A DNA stretch of 64,000 nt from Curtobacterium sp. ZW137 (GCF_003762905.1 NZ_RJKS01000002.1:356039-420038); one strand, 5' to 3'; numbered from the stretch's first letter, positions 52,187-61,311 are shown. Notes: generated by a model from the sequence alone, not told the origin. Translations and numbers: made by a program.

Positions 52187-53644
52187 GTGGCTGACAGCAA
52201 CGAACAGGCGAACATCGGCGTGATCGGTCTCGCCGTCATGGGGTCGAACCTCGCACGCAACCTCGCGTCGCGTGAGGGCAACACCGTCGCGGTCTACAAC
52301 CGCACATACGCACGGACCGAAGAACTCCTCAAGGAGCACGGCGACGCCGGCTTCATCGCGTCGGAAGACATCGACGGCTTCGTCGCGTCCCTGTCCAAGC
52401 CGCGGACCGCGATCATCATGGTGCAGGCCGGCAAGGGCACCGACGCGGTGATCTCGCAGCTGGCGGAGAAGTTCGAAGAAGGCGACATCATCGTCGATGG
52501 CGGCAACGCGAACTTCCACGACACCATCCGGCGCGAGCACGACCTGCGCGAGAAGGGCCTGAACTTCGTCGGCACCGGCATCTCCGGTGGTGAAGAGGGC
52601 GCGCTGAAGGGCCCGTCGATCATGCCGGGCGGCTCGATGGAAGCCTGGGAGACCCTCGGCCCGATCCTCAAGTCGATCGCCGCGGTCGCCGAGGGCGAGC
52701 CCTGTGTGACCCACATCGGTACCGACGGCGCCGGGCACTTCGTGAAGATGGTGCACAACGGCATCGAGTACGCCGACATGCAGCTCATCGCCGAGTCCTA
52801 CGACCTGCTCCGTCGCGTCGGGGGCCTCTCGGTCGAAGACCTCGTCGCGGTGTTCCAGGAGTGGAACGGCGGCGACCTGGAGTCCTACCTGATCGAGATC
52901 ACGGTGGAGGTCCTCAAGCAGCGGGACGCCGACTCGGGCAAGCCGCTCGTCGACGTCATCCGCGACGAAGCGGGGTCGAAGGGCACCGGCGTCTGGACCG
53001 TGCAGAACGCGGTCGGGCTCGGCATCCCGGTGTCCGGCATCGGGGAAGCGGTGTTCGCCCGCGCGGTGTCGTCGAAGCCGTCGCAGCGTGCAGCGGTCCA
53101 GAAGTCGATCACGAACCGTCCGTCCATCGCCGAGGTACCGGACACCTTCGCCGACGACGTCCGCGCGGCGCTCTACGCGTCGAAGGTCGTCGCGTACGCG
53201 CAGGGCTTCGACCTGATCATCGCGGGGGCGAAGGAGTACGGCTGGGACATCAACCTCGGCAACGTCGCGAAGATCTGGCGCGGTGGCTGCATCATCCGTG
53301 CACAGTTCCTCAACCGCATCGTCGAGGCCTACGACAAGAACCCGTCGCTCGAGTCGTTGCTGGTCGACCCGTACTTCGCGAACGCGGTGGCCGAGGGCGA
53401 AGCCGCCTGGCGTCGCATCGTCGGCATCGCCGCGGCGTCGGGGATCCCCGCGCCCGGGTTCTCGTCCGCGCTGTCGTACTTCGACTCGCTCGCGTCCGAA
53501 CGGCTGCCCGCGTCGCTGATCCAGGGGCAGCGCGACTTCTTCGGTGCGCACACGTACCAGCGGATCGACAAGGACGGCACGTTCCACACGCTGTGGTCCG
53601 AGGACGACCGTCGCGAAGTCGAGCAGGAGCCGTCGACGCACTGA
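52187..53644 (+). CDS. gnd: 6-phosphogluconate dehydrogenase, decarboxylating
   Basis: Oxidative pentose phosphate enzyme giving ribulose 5-phosphate, CO2 and NADPH. The 485-residue long form has GLAVMGSN at 14-21 for the coenzyme and VYNRTYARTEELL for NADP preference. GGNANFHDTIRR, the signature GISGGEEGALKGPSIMPGG, and FVKMVHNGIEYADMQ with the catalytic Lys follow. GTG 52187 is chosen because AAAGGAG sits 5 nt before it; GTG 52181 overlaps that site. Confidence 0.96.
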   Translation: MADSNEQANIGVIGLAVMGSNLARNLASREGNTVAVYNRTYARTEELLKEHGDAGFIASEDIDGFVASLSKPRTAIIMVQAGKGTDAVISQLAEKFEEGDIIVDGGNANFHDTIRREHDLREKGLNFVGTGISGGEEGALKGPSIMPGGSMEAWETLGPILKSIAAVAEGEPCVTHIGTDGAGHFVKMVHNGIEYADMQLIAESYDLLRRVGGLSVEDLVAVFQEWNGGDLESYLIEITVEVLKQRDADSGKPLVDVIRDEAGSKGTGVWTVQNAVGLGIPVSGIGEAVFARAVSSKPSQRAAVQKSITNRPSIAEVPDTFADDVRAALYASKVVAYAQGFDLIIAGAKEYGWDINLGNVAKIWRGGCIIRAQFLNRIVEAYDKNPSLESLLVDPYFANAVAEGEAAWRRIVGIAAASGIPAPGFSSALSYFDSLASERLPASLIQGQRDFFGAHTYQRIDKDGTFHTLWSEDDRREVEQEPSTH

Positions 53645-53659
53645 CTCGCTGCCGCACGG

Positions 53660-53689
53660 AACGGGTCTCGCCATGCGGCGGGGCCCGTT
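53660..53689 (+). terminator. Hairpin terminator of gnd
   Basis: A 13-bp stem with two G-U pairs (AACGGGTCTCGCC and GGCGGGGCCCGTT) around ATGC, 15 nt after the stop. Confidence 0.7.
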
Positions 53690-53750
53690 CTGCGTGCTGG
53701 CGGGGTGCGGCGGCGGGCAGGCGGCGGCGTGCGCAGGCGGGCGGCCGTCG

Positions 53751-53952
53751 GCCGTCAGGCCGTCAGGCCGTCAGGCCGTCAGGCCGTCAGGCCGTCAGGC
53801 CGTCAGGCCGTCAGGCCGTCAGGCCGTCAGGCCGTCAGGCCGTCAGGCCGTCAGGCCGTCAGGCCGTCAGGCCGTCAGGCCGTCAGGCCGTCAGGCCGTC
53901 AGGCCGTCAGGCCGTCAGGCCGTCAGGCCGTCAGGCCGTCAGGCCGTCAGGC
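53751..53952. repeat. Tandem array, 25 copies of the 8-bp unit GCCGTCAG
   Basis: The unit is repeated without any mismatch from 53751 to 53950 and a partial GC follows. The array fills most of the gap between convergent gnd and a hypothetical gene, whose stop codon lies in the last unit. The region in front (53690-53750) is G/C-rich with loose GGCGG repeats. Confidence 0.98.
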
Positions 53953-54630
53953 GACGATGCGCTCCCGTGCGAGCTCGGCGAGGAGCCGCTCGAGCTTCGG
54001 TCCGCGACCGAGCAACCGGCGTGAGCCCGGCGCCGTCCGGACGTAGAAGGTCGCGACGGCGATCGAGTCGTCGGCCCGCACGTAGTGCATGGCGATCGCG
54101 CAGGCGTTCCGGTCAGACGGTGTCGGCACGTCCTCGAGCCCGACGTGCATCACCCGGCTCCACCGGATCACGAGCAGCCGGGTCGCCCGCCGTTCGTCGA
54201 GTTCCCACAGGGACGCCTCGGTCGCCCCGAACGCCCAGGTGATGCGGTGTCCGAGCGTGACCTCGGACCGCGCTTCCTCGACCATGGTCCGGAGCTCGTT
54301 CGTCGGTGCGGCCGGGACCAGCCACACCGTGGGGTCGATCCGCCGGATGGCCAGCGCGAGCGACTCGTCCTCGCGCCGGCGGCGGAGGCCCTGCATGCGG
54401 AGCACCCCGGCCAGGATCACGCTCACCCCGAGCGCGATGACGATCACCTCGGCGATGCCGAACGCCGTGAGGTCCGCTTCGGGGGTCCGTGCGACGACGA
54501 CGATCCGCGCGACGAGGAGCGCAGCCCAGACCCCGACGATGACCCAGCGCACGATCGCGAGGCGCCGAGCCGGTGACGACGTGTGCCGGGCGCGTCCGTC
54601 CCGTGGGACACGGTCGGGTCGGCTCAGCAC
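53947..54630 (-). CDS. Hypothetical membrane protein
   Basis: A 227-residue protein. Two transmembrane helices (about residues 24-44 and 58-77) are followed by a soluble domain of alternating strands (EVTLGHRITWAFGATEASLWELDERR, RLLVIRWSRVMHVGLEDV) that resembles a PH-like fold, ending LLAELARERIVA. I do not recognise a family. GTG 54630 follows GAGG. The TGA stop falls in the first unit of the 8-bp array, so changes in array length should not alter the protein. It is divergent from the molybdopterin gene. Confidence 0.72.
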   Translation of the reverse strand: MLSRPDRVPRDGRARHTSSPARRLAIVRWVIVGVWAALLVARIVVVARTPEADLTAFGIAEVIVIALGVSVILAGVLRMQGLRRRREDESLALAIRRIDPTVWLVPAAPTNELRTMVEEARSEVTLGHRITWAFGATEASLWELDERRATRLLVIRWSRVMHVGLEDVPTPSDRNACAIAMHYVRADDSIAVATFYVRTAPGSRRLLGRGPKLERLLAELARERIVA

Positions 54631-54714
54631 ACCCTGATCCTCGCACGCCGCACTGCACGGCGACACCGAGGAGGGGTGAACGCACGGCACCAACCGTTCA
54701 CAGGACGACGGACC

Positions 54715-54720
54715 TACGAT
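54715..54720 (+). promoter_or_regulatory. -10 box, probable leaderless promoter of the molybdopterin gene
   Basis: TACGAT ends 6 nt before the GTG start at 54727. Confidence 0.5.
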
Positions 54721-54726
54721 CAGGAC

Positions 54727-56292
54727 GTGCCCACCAGCGGAACGTCGCTCCGGCCACGCCTGCTGGCTGCGGTCACCGGTGTCGTGGCGATGCTCGCGTT
54801 CCTCGGGGCCGCCGAACTCGGGGCGCTCGTCCTCGGCGGTGCCGGCAGTCCGCTCGTCGCCGTCGGTTCAGCCGTCATCGACCTCGCCCCGGCCGGCGCG
54901 AAGAACACCATGGTCGCGCTCTTCGGCACCGGCGACAAGGTCGCGCTCTTCGTGCTGATGGCCGTCCTGATGACCGCGATCTCCGCCGGCGCCGGGATCC
55001 TCGAGCGCGCCCGGCCACCCTTCGGTGCCCTGGTCTTCGCCGCCGGTGGTGCTCTGTCACTCCTCGCGGTGACCACACGATCGGGTGCCGGCCAGTTCGA
55101 CGGCGCTCCGAGCATCATCGGCGTCGCTGCAGCGGTCGTCGTGCTGCGGCTCGTCATGGCCCGACTCCGCCGGTGGGAACTCGTCGCCGCGACCCCGACC
55201 CGCGCCGCGTCCGCCATGCCGGAACGCCGGGCGTTCATCGTGTGGTCGGTCACCGCCGGTGCGCTCGCGCTCCTCGTCGGCACCGGAGCACGACTCGGCT
55301 CGGCCGCGATGCAGCGCGCAGCGGCCATCCGACGAGCGGTACACCTCCCAGCGCCGAAGACGGCGTCCCCGGCGGTACCGGCCGGAGCCTCCCTCGACGT
55401 CACCGGGATCACCCCCTACGTCACGCCGAACGCCGACTTCTACCGGATCGACACTGCGCTCCGCGTCCCCTCGATCGACCCGGCCGACTGGAGCCTCCGC
55501 ATCCACGGCGCCGTCGAGCACGAGATCGAACTGACCTGGGACGACCTGCTGGCACTTCCCCTCGAAGAGCACATGGCGACGCTGAGTTGCGTGTCGAACG
55601 AGGTCGGCGGGGACCTCATCGGCAACGCACTGTGGCTCGGCTACCCGATCCGCCACCTGCTCGCGAAGGCCGCCCCGACCGGCGACGCCGACATGGTGCT
55701 CTCCCGGAGCATCGACGGATTCACCGCCGGTACCCCCCTCGACGTGCTGCAGGACGACGGGACGGCGGCGCTCCTCGCCGTCGGCATGAACGGCGATCCG
55801 CTGCCGGCGGAGCACGGCTTCCCGGTGCGGATGGTCGTGCCCGGGCTGTTCGGGTACGTCTCGGCGACGAAGTGGGTCACCGAGATGGAGGTCACCCGGT
55901 TCGCCGACGCGCAGGGCTACTGGACGCCGCGCGGGTGGTCGGAGCGCGGGCCGGTGAAGCTGGAGTCCCGCATCGACACCCCGGCCAACGGTGCGACCGT
56001 GCAGGTGGGCGACCGCGTCCCGATCGCCGGCGTCGCCTGGCAGCCGCACACCGGTGTGAAGGCCGTGCAGGTCAAGGTCGGAGCCGAGGACTGGCAGGAC
56101 GCCGAACTCGCCGACTCGGTCTCCGCCGACACCTGGCGGCAGTGGGTCTACCGGTGGACCGCCACGAAGGGCTCGCACGAGGTGCAGGTGCGCGCGGTGA
56201 GCACCGACGGTGAGGTGCAGACGAGCGTCCAGCGACCGCCGGCGCCGAACGGTGCCACCGGCTGGGACACCGTCACGCTCACCGCGCGCTGA
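54727..56292 (+). CDS. Membrane-bound molybdopterin-dependent oxidoreductase (sulfite oxidase fold)
   Basis: A 521-residue protein. Four or five N-terminal helices (about residues 12-32, 72-90, 98-116, 130-147 and 170-188) anchor an extracytoplasmic catalytic domain of the sulfite oxidase/YedY fold. The Mo-binding Cys is C288 in TLSCVSNEVGGDLIGNALWLG. VGMNGDPLPAEHGFPVRMVVPGLFG and KWVTEMEV follow, then a C-terminal Mo-co dimerisation-like domain (VQVGDRVPIAGVAWQPHTGVKAV). The substrate is unknown; a methionine sulfoxide reductase-like or nitrate/sulfite role cannot be chosen. No heme partner is adjacent. Confidence 0.87.
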   Translation: MPTSGTSLRPRLLAAVTGVVAMLAFLGAAELGALVLGGAGSPLVAVGSAVIDLAPAGAKNTMVALFGTGDKVALFVLMAVLMTAISAGAGILERARPPFGALVFAAGGALSLLAVTTRSGAGQFDGAPSIIGVAAAVVVLRLVMARLRRWELVAATPTRAASAMPERRAFIVWSVTAGALALLVGTGARLGSAAMQRAAAIRRAVHLPAPKTASPAVPAGASLDVTGITPYVTPNADFYRIDTALRVPSIDPADWSLRIHGAVEHEIELTWDDLLALPLEEHMATLSCVSNEVGGDLIGNALWLGYPIRHLLAKAAPTGDADMVLSRSIDGFTAGTPLDVLQDDGTAALLAVGMNGDPLPAEHGFPVRMVVPGLFGYVSATKWVTEMEVTRFADAQGYWTPRGWSERGPVKLESRIDTPANGATVQVGDRVPIAGVAWQPHTGVKAVQVKVGAEDWQDAELADSVSADTWRQWVYRWTATKGSHEVQVRAVSTDGEVQTSVQRPPAPNGATGWDTVTLTAR

Positions 56293-56352
56293 CGCGCCCG
56301 CGGCCGCGCGCGGCCGTGCGGGCGCAGCGCGGGCGCGCGGGCGCAGCGCGGC

Positions 56353-57132
56353 TCAGGCCGGGAGGGTGGCCACGACGCAGGTGCCGTCGACGTCGTCGTC
56401 GTGCTCGATGCGCGCGGTGAAGCCGGCGTCGGTGAAGGCCGCGGCGGACACCGGTGCTTGGGCCTCGGACACCTCGATGACGACCGAACCGCCTGCACGC
56501 AGCCACTCTCCCGCGCCGAGGGCGATCCGGCGGTGCAGTTCGAGGCCATCCCCGCCACCGTCGAGCGCGACACGGTGCTCGTGGTCGCGTGCTTCGACCG
56601 GCATCGTGGCGATGGCGTCCGTCGGCACGTACGGGGCGTTCACCGCGATGACGTCGACGGCCCCGCGGAACCGGTCCGGCAGCGGCGCGAAGAGGTCGCC
56701 GCGCACCACGATCCCGCGGTCGCCGATGTTCTCCGCGGCGATGTCGACGGCATCCGGGTCGATGTCGGACGCGACGAGGTCGAGCGCTCCGACGCGCTCG
56801 AGGAGCGCGACCGCGATGGCACCCGCACCGCAGCACAGGTCGACCACCCGGTCGTAGCGGTGCAGGAGCCGAGCGGCCTGTTCGACGACGACCGCGGTCC
56901 GGGCACGCGGGACGAAGACGCCCGGCGTCACACGGATGCGGTGCTCGTCGAACGCGGCCCAGCCCAGGACGTACTCGAGCGGTTCCCCCGCGAGTCGACG
57001 CTGGACCAGGGTGCGCAGCCGGGCGGGGTCGCCGTCGCCGGCGGCCAGGAGGAGATCGGCTTCGTCCTCGGCGAAGACGCTCCCCGCCGCCCGGAGTCGG
57101 GCGGCGAGGGCGTCACGCGCAGGGTGTGGCAC
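56353..57132 (-). CDS. Putative N5-glutamine methyltransferase (PrmC/HemK-like)
   Basis: A 259-residue class I methyltransferase. An N-terminal helical part with RRLAGEPLEYVLGWAAF, as in PrmC, precedes the SAM fold (VVDLCCGAGAIAVALL at 96-111). The active-site tetrapeptide is NAPY (165-168) instead of the canonical NPPY. The NAPY form marks a side branch of the family whose target is not proven, so a release factor role is uncertain. GTG 57132 starts 8 nt after the prs stop, so it is in the glmU-prs unit. Confidence 0.82.
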   Translation of the reverse strand: MPHPARDALAARLRAAGSVFAEDEADLLLAAGDGDPARLRTLVQRRLAGEPLEYVLGWAAFDEHRIRVTPGVFVPRARTAVVVEQAARLLHRYDRVVDLCCGAGAIAVALLERVGALDLVASDIDPDAVDIAAENIGDRGIVVRGDLFAPLPDRFRGAVDVIAVNAPYVPTDAIATMPVEARDHEHRVALDGGGDGLELHRRIALGAGEWLRAGGSVVIEVSEAQAPVSAAAFTDAGFTARIEHDDDVDGTCVVATLPA

Positions 57133-57140
57133 GGGAGCCG

Positions 57141-58118
57141 TCAGGCGGCGCCGTCGAACATCGAGGTGACCGAGCCGTCGTCGAAGACCTCGTGGATGGC
57201 GCGGGCGAGGAGCGGCGCGATCGGCAGGATCTCGAGGCGGTCCCAGCGCTTCTCCACCGGCACCGGGAGCGTGTCCGTGACGACCACACGGTCGATGAAC
57301 TCACTCTGCAGGAGCTCGGTGGCGGGGTCGGAGAACACGGCGTGGGTCGCGGCGACGACGACACCGATCGCGCCGGCGGCCTTGAGGGCCTCTGCTGCCT
57401 TGGCGATGGTGCGGCCGGTGTCGATGAGGTCGTCGACGAGCAGGCACCAGCGGCCGGAGACGTCACCGACGATCTCGTGCACGCTGACCTGGTTCGGGAC
57501 GAGCGGGTCGCGGCGCTTGTGGATGATCGCGAGCGGCGCACCGAGCTTCTCGGACCAGATGTCGGCGACGCGGACGCGCCCCATGTCCGGCGAGACGACG
57601 GTGAGCGTCGACGGGTCGAGGATCTGCTTGAAGCGCTCGAGGAGCACCGGCATCGCGAAGAGGTGGTCGACCGGGCCGTCGAAGAAGCCCTGGATCTGCG
57701 CGGCGTGCAGGTCGACGCTCATGATCCGGTGCGCGCCGGCGGCCTTGAACAGGTCGGCGACGAGTCGCGCCGAGATCGGCTCACGACCGCGGCCCTTCTT
57801 GTCCTGCCGGGCGTAGGGGTAGAACGGCGCGACGACGGTGATGCGCTTCGCCGAGGCACGCTTCAGGGCATCGACGATGATGAGCTGCTCCATGAGCCAC
57901 TCGTTGATCGGTGCGGTGTGCGACTGGATGACGAAGGCGTCACAGCCGCGGACCGACTCGTCGAAGCGGACGTAGAGCTCGCCGTTCGCGAAGGTCCGGG
58001 CATCGGTGGGGACCAGGTCGACGCCGAGTTCCTCTGCGATCTCCGCGGAGAGAGCCGGATGTGCCCGCCCCGAGACGAGGACGAGTCGTTTCTGGCCGGT
58101 CGTTTTGATTCCGGACAA
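57141..58118 (-). CDS. prs: Ribose-phosphate pyrophosphokinase
   Basis: Makes PRPP from ribose 5-phosphate and ATP for nucleotide, His and Trp synthesis. 325 residues. FANGELYVRFDESVRG, PYARQDKKGRGREPISARLVADL, SVDLHAAQIQGFFDGPVDHL and the PRPP loop LLVDDLIDTGRTI are all present. The start is TTG at 58118, an uncommon start codon, with GGGAG about 12 nt upstream. It lies 91 bp after glmU on the same strand, a very common pairing. Confidence 0.95.
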   Translation of the reverse strand: MSGIKTTGQKRLVLVSGRAHPALSAEIAEELGVDLVPTDARTFANGELYVRFDESVRGCDAFVIQSHTAPINEWLMEQLIIVDALKRASAKRITVVAPFYPYARQDKKGRGREPISARLVADLFKAAGAHRIMSVDLHAAQIQGFFDGPVDHLFAMPVLLERFKQILDPSTLTVVSPDMGRVRVADIWSEKLGAPLAIIHKRRDPLVPNQVSVHEIVGDVSGRWCLLVDDLIDTGRTIAKAAEALKAAGAIGVVVAATHAVFSDPATELLQSEFIDRVVVTDTLPVPVEKRWDRLEILPIAPLLARAIHEVFDDGSVTSMFDGAA

Positions 58119-58209
58119 GTGCCGTACTCACTCCCTGACCCCGAGGGGCCGTGTGTCCAGGACCCGTCGCCGGGCCCTCTTGTGGCGGCGGATCGCCGTC
58201 GAGAAGGTG

Positions 58210-59637
58210 TCATTCGCCTCGCGCACGCCGAGCTGCCTCGGCCGCCGGCGTGCCGGGTCGGTGTTCTTCGACCCAGTCGTCGGTGTTGCGCTGTGGGGCG
58301 TAGCTGATCGCGAGCGACCCGGCCGGCACGTCCTTGCGGACGGTGGTGCCTGCGCCGGTGTACGCCCCGTCGCCAATCCTAACCGGGGCGACGAAGACGT
58401 TGTGCGAACCGGTGCGGACGTTCGACCCGACCTCGGTCCGGTGCTTGTCGACGCCGTCGTAGTTCGCAGTGATGGTGTTGGCCCCGATGTTGGAGTTCTC
58501 TCCCACCTCGGCGTCACCGATGTAGGACAGGTGCGGCACCTTGCTGCCCCGGCCGATCTTCGCGTTCTTGGTCTCGACGAAGGTGCCGATCTTGCCGCCG
58601 TCGCCGAGGATCGTGCCCGGGCGGAGGTACGCGAACGGTCCGACGGAAGCGCCGTCGCCGATGACCGCAAGGGTGGCGTCGGTGCGGTTCACGGTGGCAC
58701 CCACGCCCACCTCGGTGTCGCGGAGGGTCGTGCCGGGTCCGACGACCGCGCCCGACGCGATCGCCGTCGCGCCGATGAGCTGCGTGTCCGGCAGGATCTC
58801 GGCGTCGGGTTCGATCGAGACGTCGAGGTCGATCCAGGTCGACGTCGGGTCCTGCACGGTGACGCCGGCAAGCTGGTGACGGCGGACGATGCGGTCGTTC
58901 AGCACGCGGGCGGCGTCCGCGAGCTGCGCGCGGTCGTTGATGCCGGCGAGGAGCCAGGGGTCATCGAAGGTGACAACGTCGACGCGCCCCCCGCGCGACG
59001 CGATGAGAGCCGGTGCATCGGTGATGTACTTCTCGCCCTGCACGTTCGCCGTGGTGAGCGACGGAAGCACCGTGCGGAGTTGTGCGAGGTCGAAGGCGTA
59101 GATCCCGGCGTTCGTCTCCGTGATCGCGCGCTGTTCGTCGGTGGCGTCCTTGTGCTCGACGACCCCGGCGAACCCGCCGTGCTCGTCGCGCAGGATGCGC
59201 CCGAGGCCGGTCGGGTCCGGAGCGATCGCGCTGACGAAGGTGGCGGCGTTCGCGCCGGCGTGGTGCACGTCGACGAGGCGACGGAGCGACTCGGCTTCGA
59301 CGAGCGGCACGTCGCCCGAGAGCACCACGACCGCACCGTCGAAGTCGGCGGGCAGCGCTGCCACCGCGACTTCGACCGCGCGCCCGGTGCCGGGGACGTC
59401 GTCCTGGTCCACGACGATGGCGTCGGGCATGCGCTCCGTGACCTCTGCCGCGACCAGTTCACGCTCGTGCCGCACGACCACGGCGATGTGCGCGGGCTCG
59501 AGCGACTCGGCGGTGCGCAGCACGTGGGCGATGAGGGGCAGGCCGGCGAGCCGGTGGAGCACCTTCGGGGTGGACGACTTCATGCGCGTGCCCTGCCCGG
59601 CGGCGAGGACGACGACGGCGATCCGCTGGTCGGTCAT
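58210..59637 (-). CDS. glmU: Bifunctional UDP-N-acetylglucosamine pyrophosphorylase / glucosamine-1-phosphate N-acetyltransferase
   Basis: Makes UDP-GlcNAc for peptidoglycan. The 475-residue protein has an N-terminal uridyltransferase domain (VLAAGQGTRMKSSTPKVLH, GDVPLV, NAGIYAF) and a C-terminal left-handed beta helix of hexapeptide repeats (PFAYLRPGTILGDGGKIGTFVETKNAKIG, HLSYIGDAEVGENSNIGANTITANYDG). ATG 59637 is preceded by GGATGGGG. It leads glmU-prs-prmC-like. Confidence 0.96.
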   Translation of the reverse strand: MTDQRIAVVVLAAGQGTRMKSSTPKVLHRLAGLPLIAHVLRTAESLEPAHIAVVVRHERELVAAEVTERMPDAIVVDQDDVPGTGRAVEVAVAALPADFDGAVVVLSGDVPLVEAESLRRLVDVHHAGANAATFVSAIAPDPTGLGRILRDEHGGFAGVVEHKDATDEQRAITETNAGIYAFDLAQLRTVLPSLTTANVQGEKYITDAPALIASRGGRVDVVTFDDPWLLAGINDRAQLADAARVLNDRIVRRHQLAGVTVQDPTSTWIDLDVSIEPDAEILPDTQLIGATAIASGAVVGPGTTLRDTEVGVGATVNRTDATLAVIGDGASVGPFAYLRPGTILGDGGKIGTFVETKNAKIGRGSKVPHLSYIGDAEVGENSNIGANTITANYDGVDKHRTEVGSNVRTGSHNVFVAPVRIGDGAYTGAGTTVRKDVPAGSLAISYAPQRNTDDWVEEHRPGTPAAEAARRARGE

Positions 59638-59785
59638 GTCCCCATCCTGGCGCACCCGGACCTCCGAGCACGAGCCGGCCACGGCCCTGTGCAGAACCAT
59701 GCGCGGATCCGCAGCCTGTGGACGGGTCGGTGCCGAGCCTCCCGGCCGCGGGTGGGTCGGAATGGGTTCATGTGTCCGCACGAGA

Positions 59786-59892
59786 CGACACCGCACGAGT
59801 CGTACGACGCCCGTCGTGTCGGAACATGCGGCCGCATCCGGTGCGTTCGCAAGGGTCGACACCGCGGGAGTCGATCGACGGCCGCGGTGTCG
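59786..59892. repeat. Two hairpin units at 71-bp spacing behind the MFS gene
   Basis: Two 36-nt units (59786-59821 and 59857-59892) both start CGACACCGC, end GTGTCGGAACA, and carry GAGTCG-TACGAC or GAGTCG-ATCGAC in the middle. The second has a perfect 9-bp stem, the first a 6-bp stem. The GTCGTACGAC core and 71-bp period recall the 72-bp repeat at 24.7 kb. No gene is seen in 59638-59934. Confidence 0.7.
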
Positions 59893-59934
59893 GAACACTT
59901 GCGCCGTCCCGGGTGCCAGAGGTGCCGCGGCGGA

Positions 59935-61305
59935 TCAGCGCACGCGCCCCTCGTCCCGCACGAACGCCATCAGCACCAGGCCCGCGAGCAGCACCACCAC
60001 GATGCCGATGATCCCGAAGCGCGTCGACCCGCCGATCGTCACCGCGATCCCGAACATCGCCGGCGCGATGAACGCCGCCGCCCGCCCCGTGGTGGCGTAC
60101 AGCCCGAAGAGCTCCCCCTCTTTCCCGGGGGTCGCGAGCCGCGTCAGGTACGCCCGTGAGGACGCCTGCACCGGCCCGACGAACACGCACAGCGCGAGTC
60201 CGAGGACCCAGAAGCCGACGGGGGCGCTCCCGACGAAGAGCACTGCGGTGCCGCAGACGACCAGTCCGACGAGCGACACGGTGATCAGGGCGCGGGAGCC
60301 GAAGCGGTCGTCCAGCCGGCCGGAGAGGGCCGTCGCGACCCCGGCCACGACGTTCGCGACGATGGCGAACTCGATCACCCCGGACGCGCTGAAGCCGAAG
60401 ACCTGCGCGGCGATGATCCCGCCGAAGGTGAACACCGCGCCGACGCCGTCCCGGAAGACGGCGCTCGCGATGAGGAACGCGAGGACGTTCCGCCGTTCCC
60501 GCCAGAGCCGTGCGATGTCCCGGCCGAGGTCGCGGTACGCGGAGAACAGGGTGCCGGTGCGGGTGCGGTCGGCGGGGGCCTCGGGGATGACCAGGAAGAG
60601 CGGGATCGAGCTCACGGTGAGCCAGATCGCGGCGATCCCGATCGCGACGCGGACGTCCCACTGCCCCGTCGCGACGGTCGCGGGCAGGTCCAGGAGCCCG
60701 GCGGTGCCCGACCCGCCGAAGTCCTGGATGCAGAGCACGAGCAGGACCACGAGCAGCACGATGCCGCCGAAGTACCCGGCCGCCCAGCCGATCGCCGAGA
60801 CCCGCCCGGTCCGGGGGCCGGAGGCGACCTGCCCGAGCATCGCGTTGTAGCCGACGCAGGCGATCTCGTACGCGACCGTGCCGATGCCGATGAGGGCCGC
60901 TCCGAGCACCAGGAACGGCTGGCTCGGCGCGACGAACACCATCGCCCCGATGGACAGCGCGATGCCGATCGTCGCGATGAGCACCGAACGTCGGCGGTGT
61001 CCGGACGAGTCCGCCAGGCGTCCGACCGCCGGGGCGACGAGCGCGACCACGATGCCGGCGATCGTCAGTGCGGCCGAGACGACGGCCGCGTTGTGAGCGA
61101 GCTCCCGTTCGACGGCCTGGCGGGCTGCTCGGGACGAGTCCTCCGCCGCGACCAGGGCCGGGTCCACGAACGCGCGGCTCGCCAGGTAGGTGCTGAACAC
61201 GAACGTCGTCACGACGGCGTTGAACGCGGCCGAGCCCCAGTCCCAGAGGGCCCAGGACACGAGGGCGCGCCGGTCGGTGCGCTGCGGCGGTGGAGCGACG
61301 GTCAT
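59935..61305 (-). CDS. MFS transporter, UMF1 (Atg22/YxiO-like) type
   Basis: A 456-residue carrier with 12 helices. The opening ALVSWALWDWGSAAFNAVVTTFVFSTYL is the UMF1 hallmark. LADSSGHRRR is loop 2-3, and VGYNAMLGQVASGPRTGRVSAIGWAAGYFGGI and VFRDGVGAVFTFGG are family-typical. Bacterial substrates are unknown; fungal relatives export vacuolar amino acids. ATG 61305 is 6 nt after TACGGT on the minus strand, so it is probably leaderless. Confidence 0.87.
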   Translation of the reverse strand: MTVAPPPQRTDRRALVSWALWDWGSAAFNAVVTTFVFSTYLASRAFVDPALVAAEDSSRAARQAVERELAHNAAVVSAALTIAGIVVALVAPAVGRLADSSGHRRRSVLIATIGIALSIGAMVFVAPSQPFLVLGAALIGIGTVAYEIACVGYNAMLGQVASGPRTGRVSAIGWAAGYFGGIVLLVVLLVLCIQDFGGSGTAGLLDLPATVATGQWDVRVAIGIAAIWLTVSSIPLFLVIPEAPADRTRTGTLFSAYRDLGRDIARLWRERRNVLAFLIASAVFRDGVGAVFTFGGIIAAQVFGFSASGVIEFAIVANVVAGVATALSGRLDDRFGSRALITVSLVGLVVCGTAVLFVGSAPVGFWVLGLALCVFVGPVQASSRAYLTRLATPGKEGELFGLYATTGRAAAFIAPAMFGIAVTIGGSTRFGIIGIVVVLLAGLVLMAFVRDEGRVR

Positions 61306-61311
61306 GCGCGA

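Noticed and set aside
53705..54046. Protein-coding reading of the 8-bp array (RQAVRPSG repeats)
   Set aside because: Open frames through it come from the stop-free repeat alone; they have no start signal and overlap the end of the minus-strand gene.
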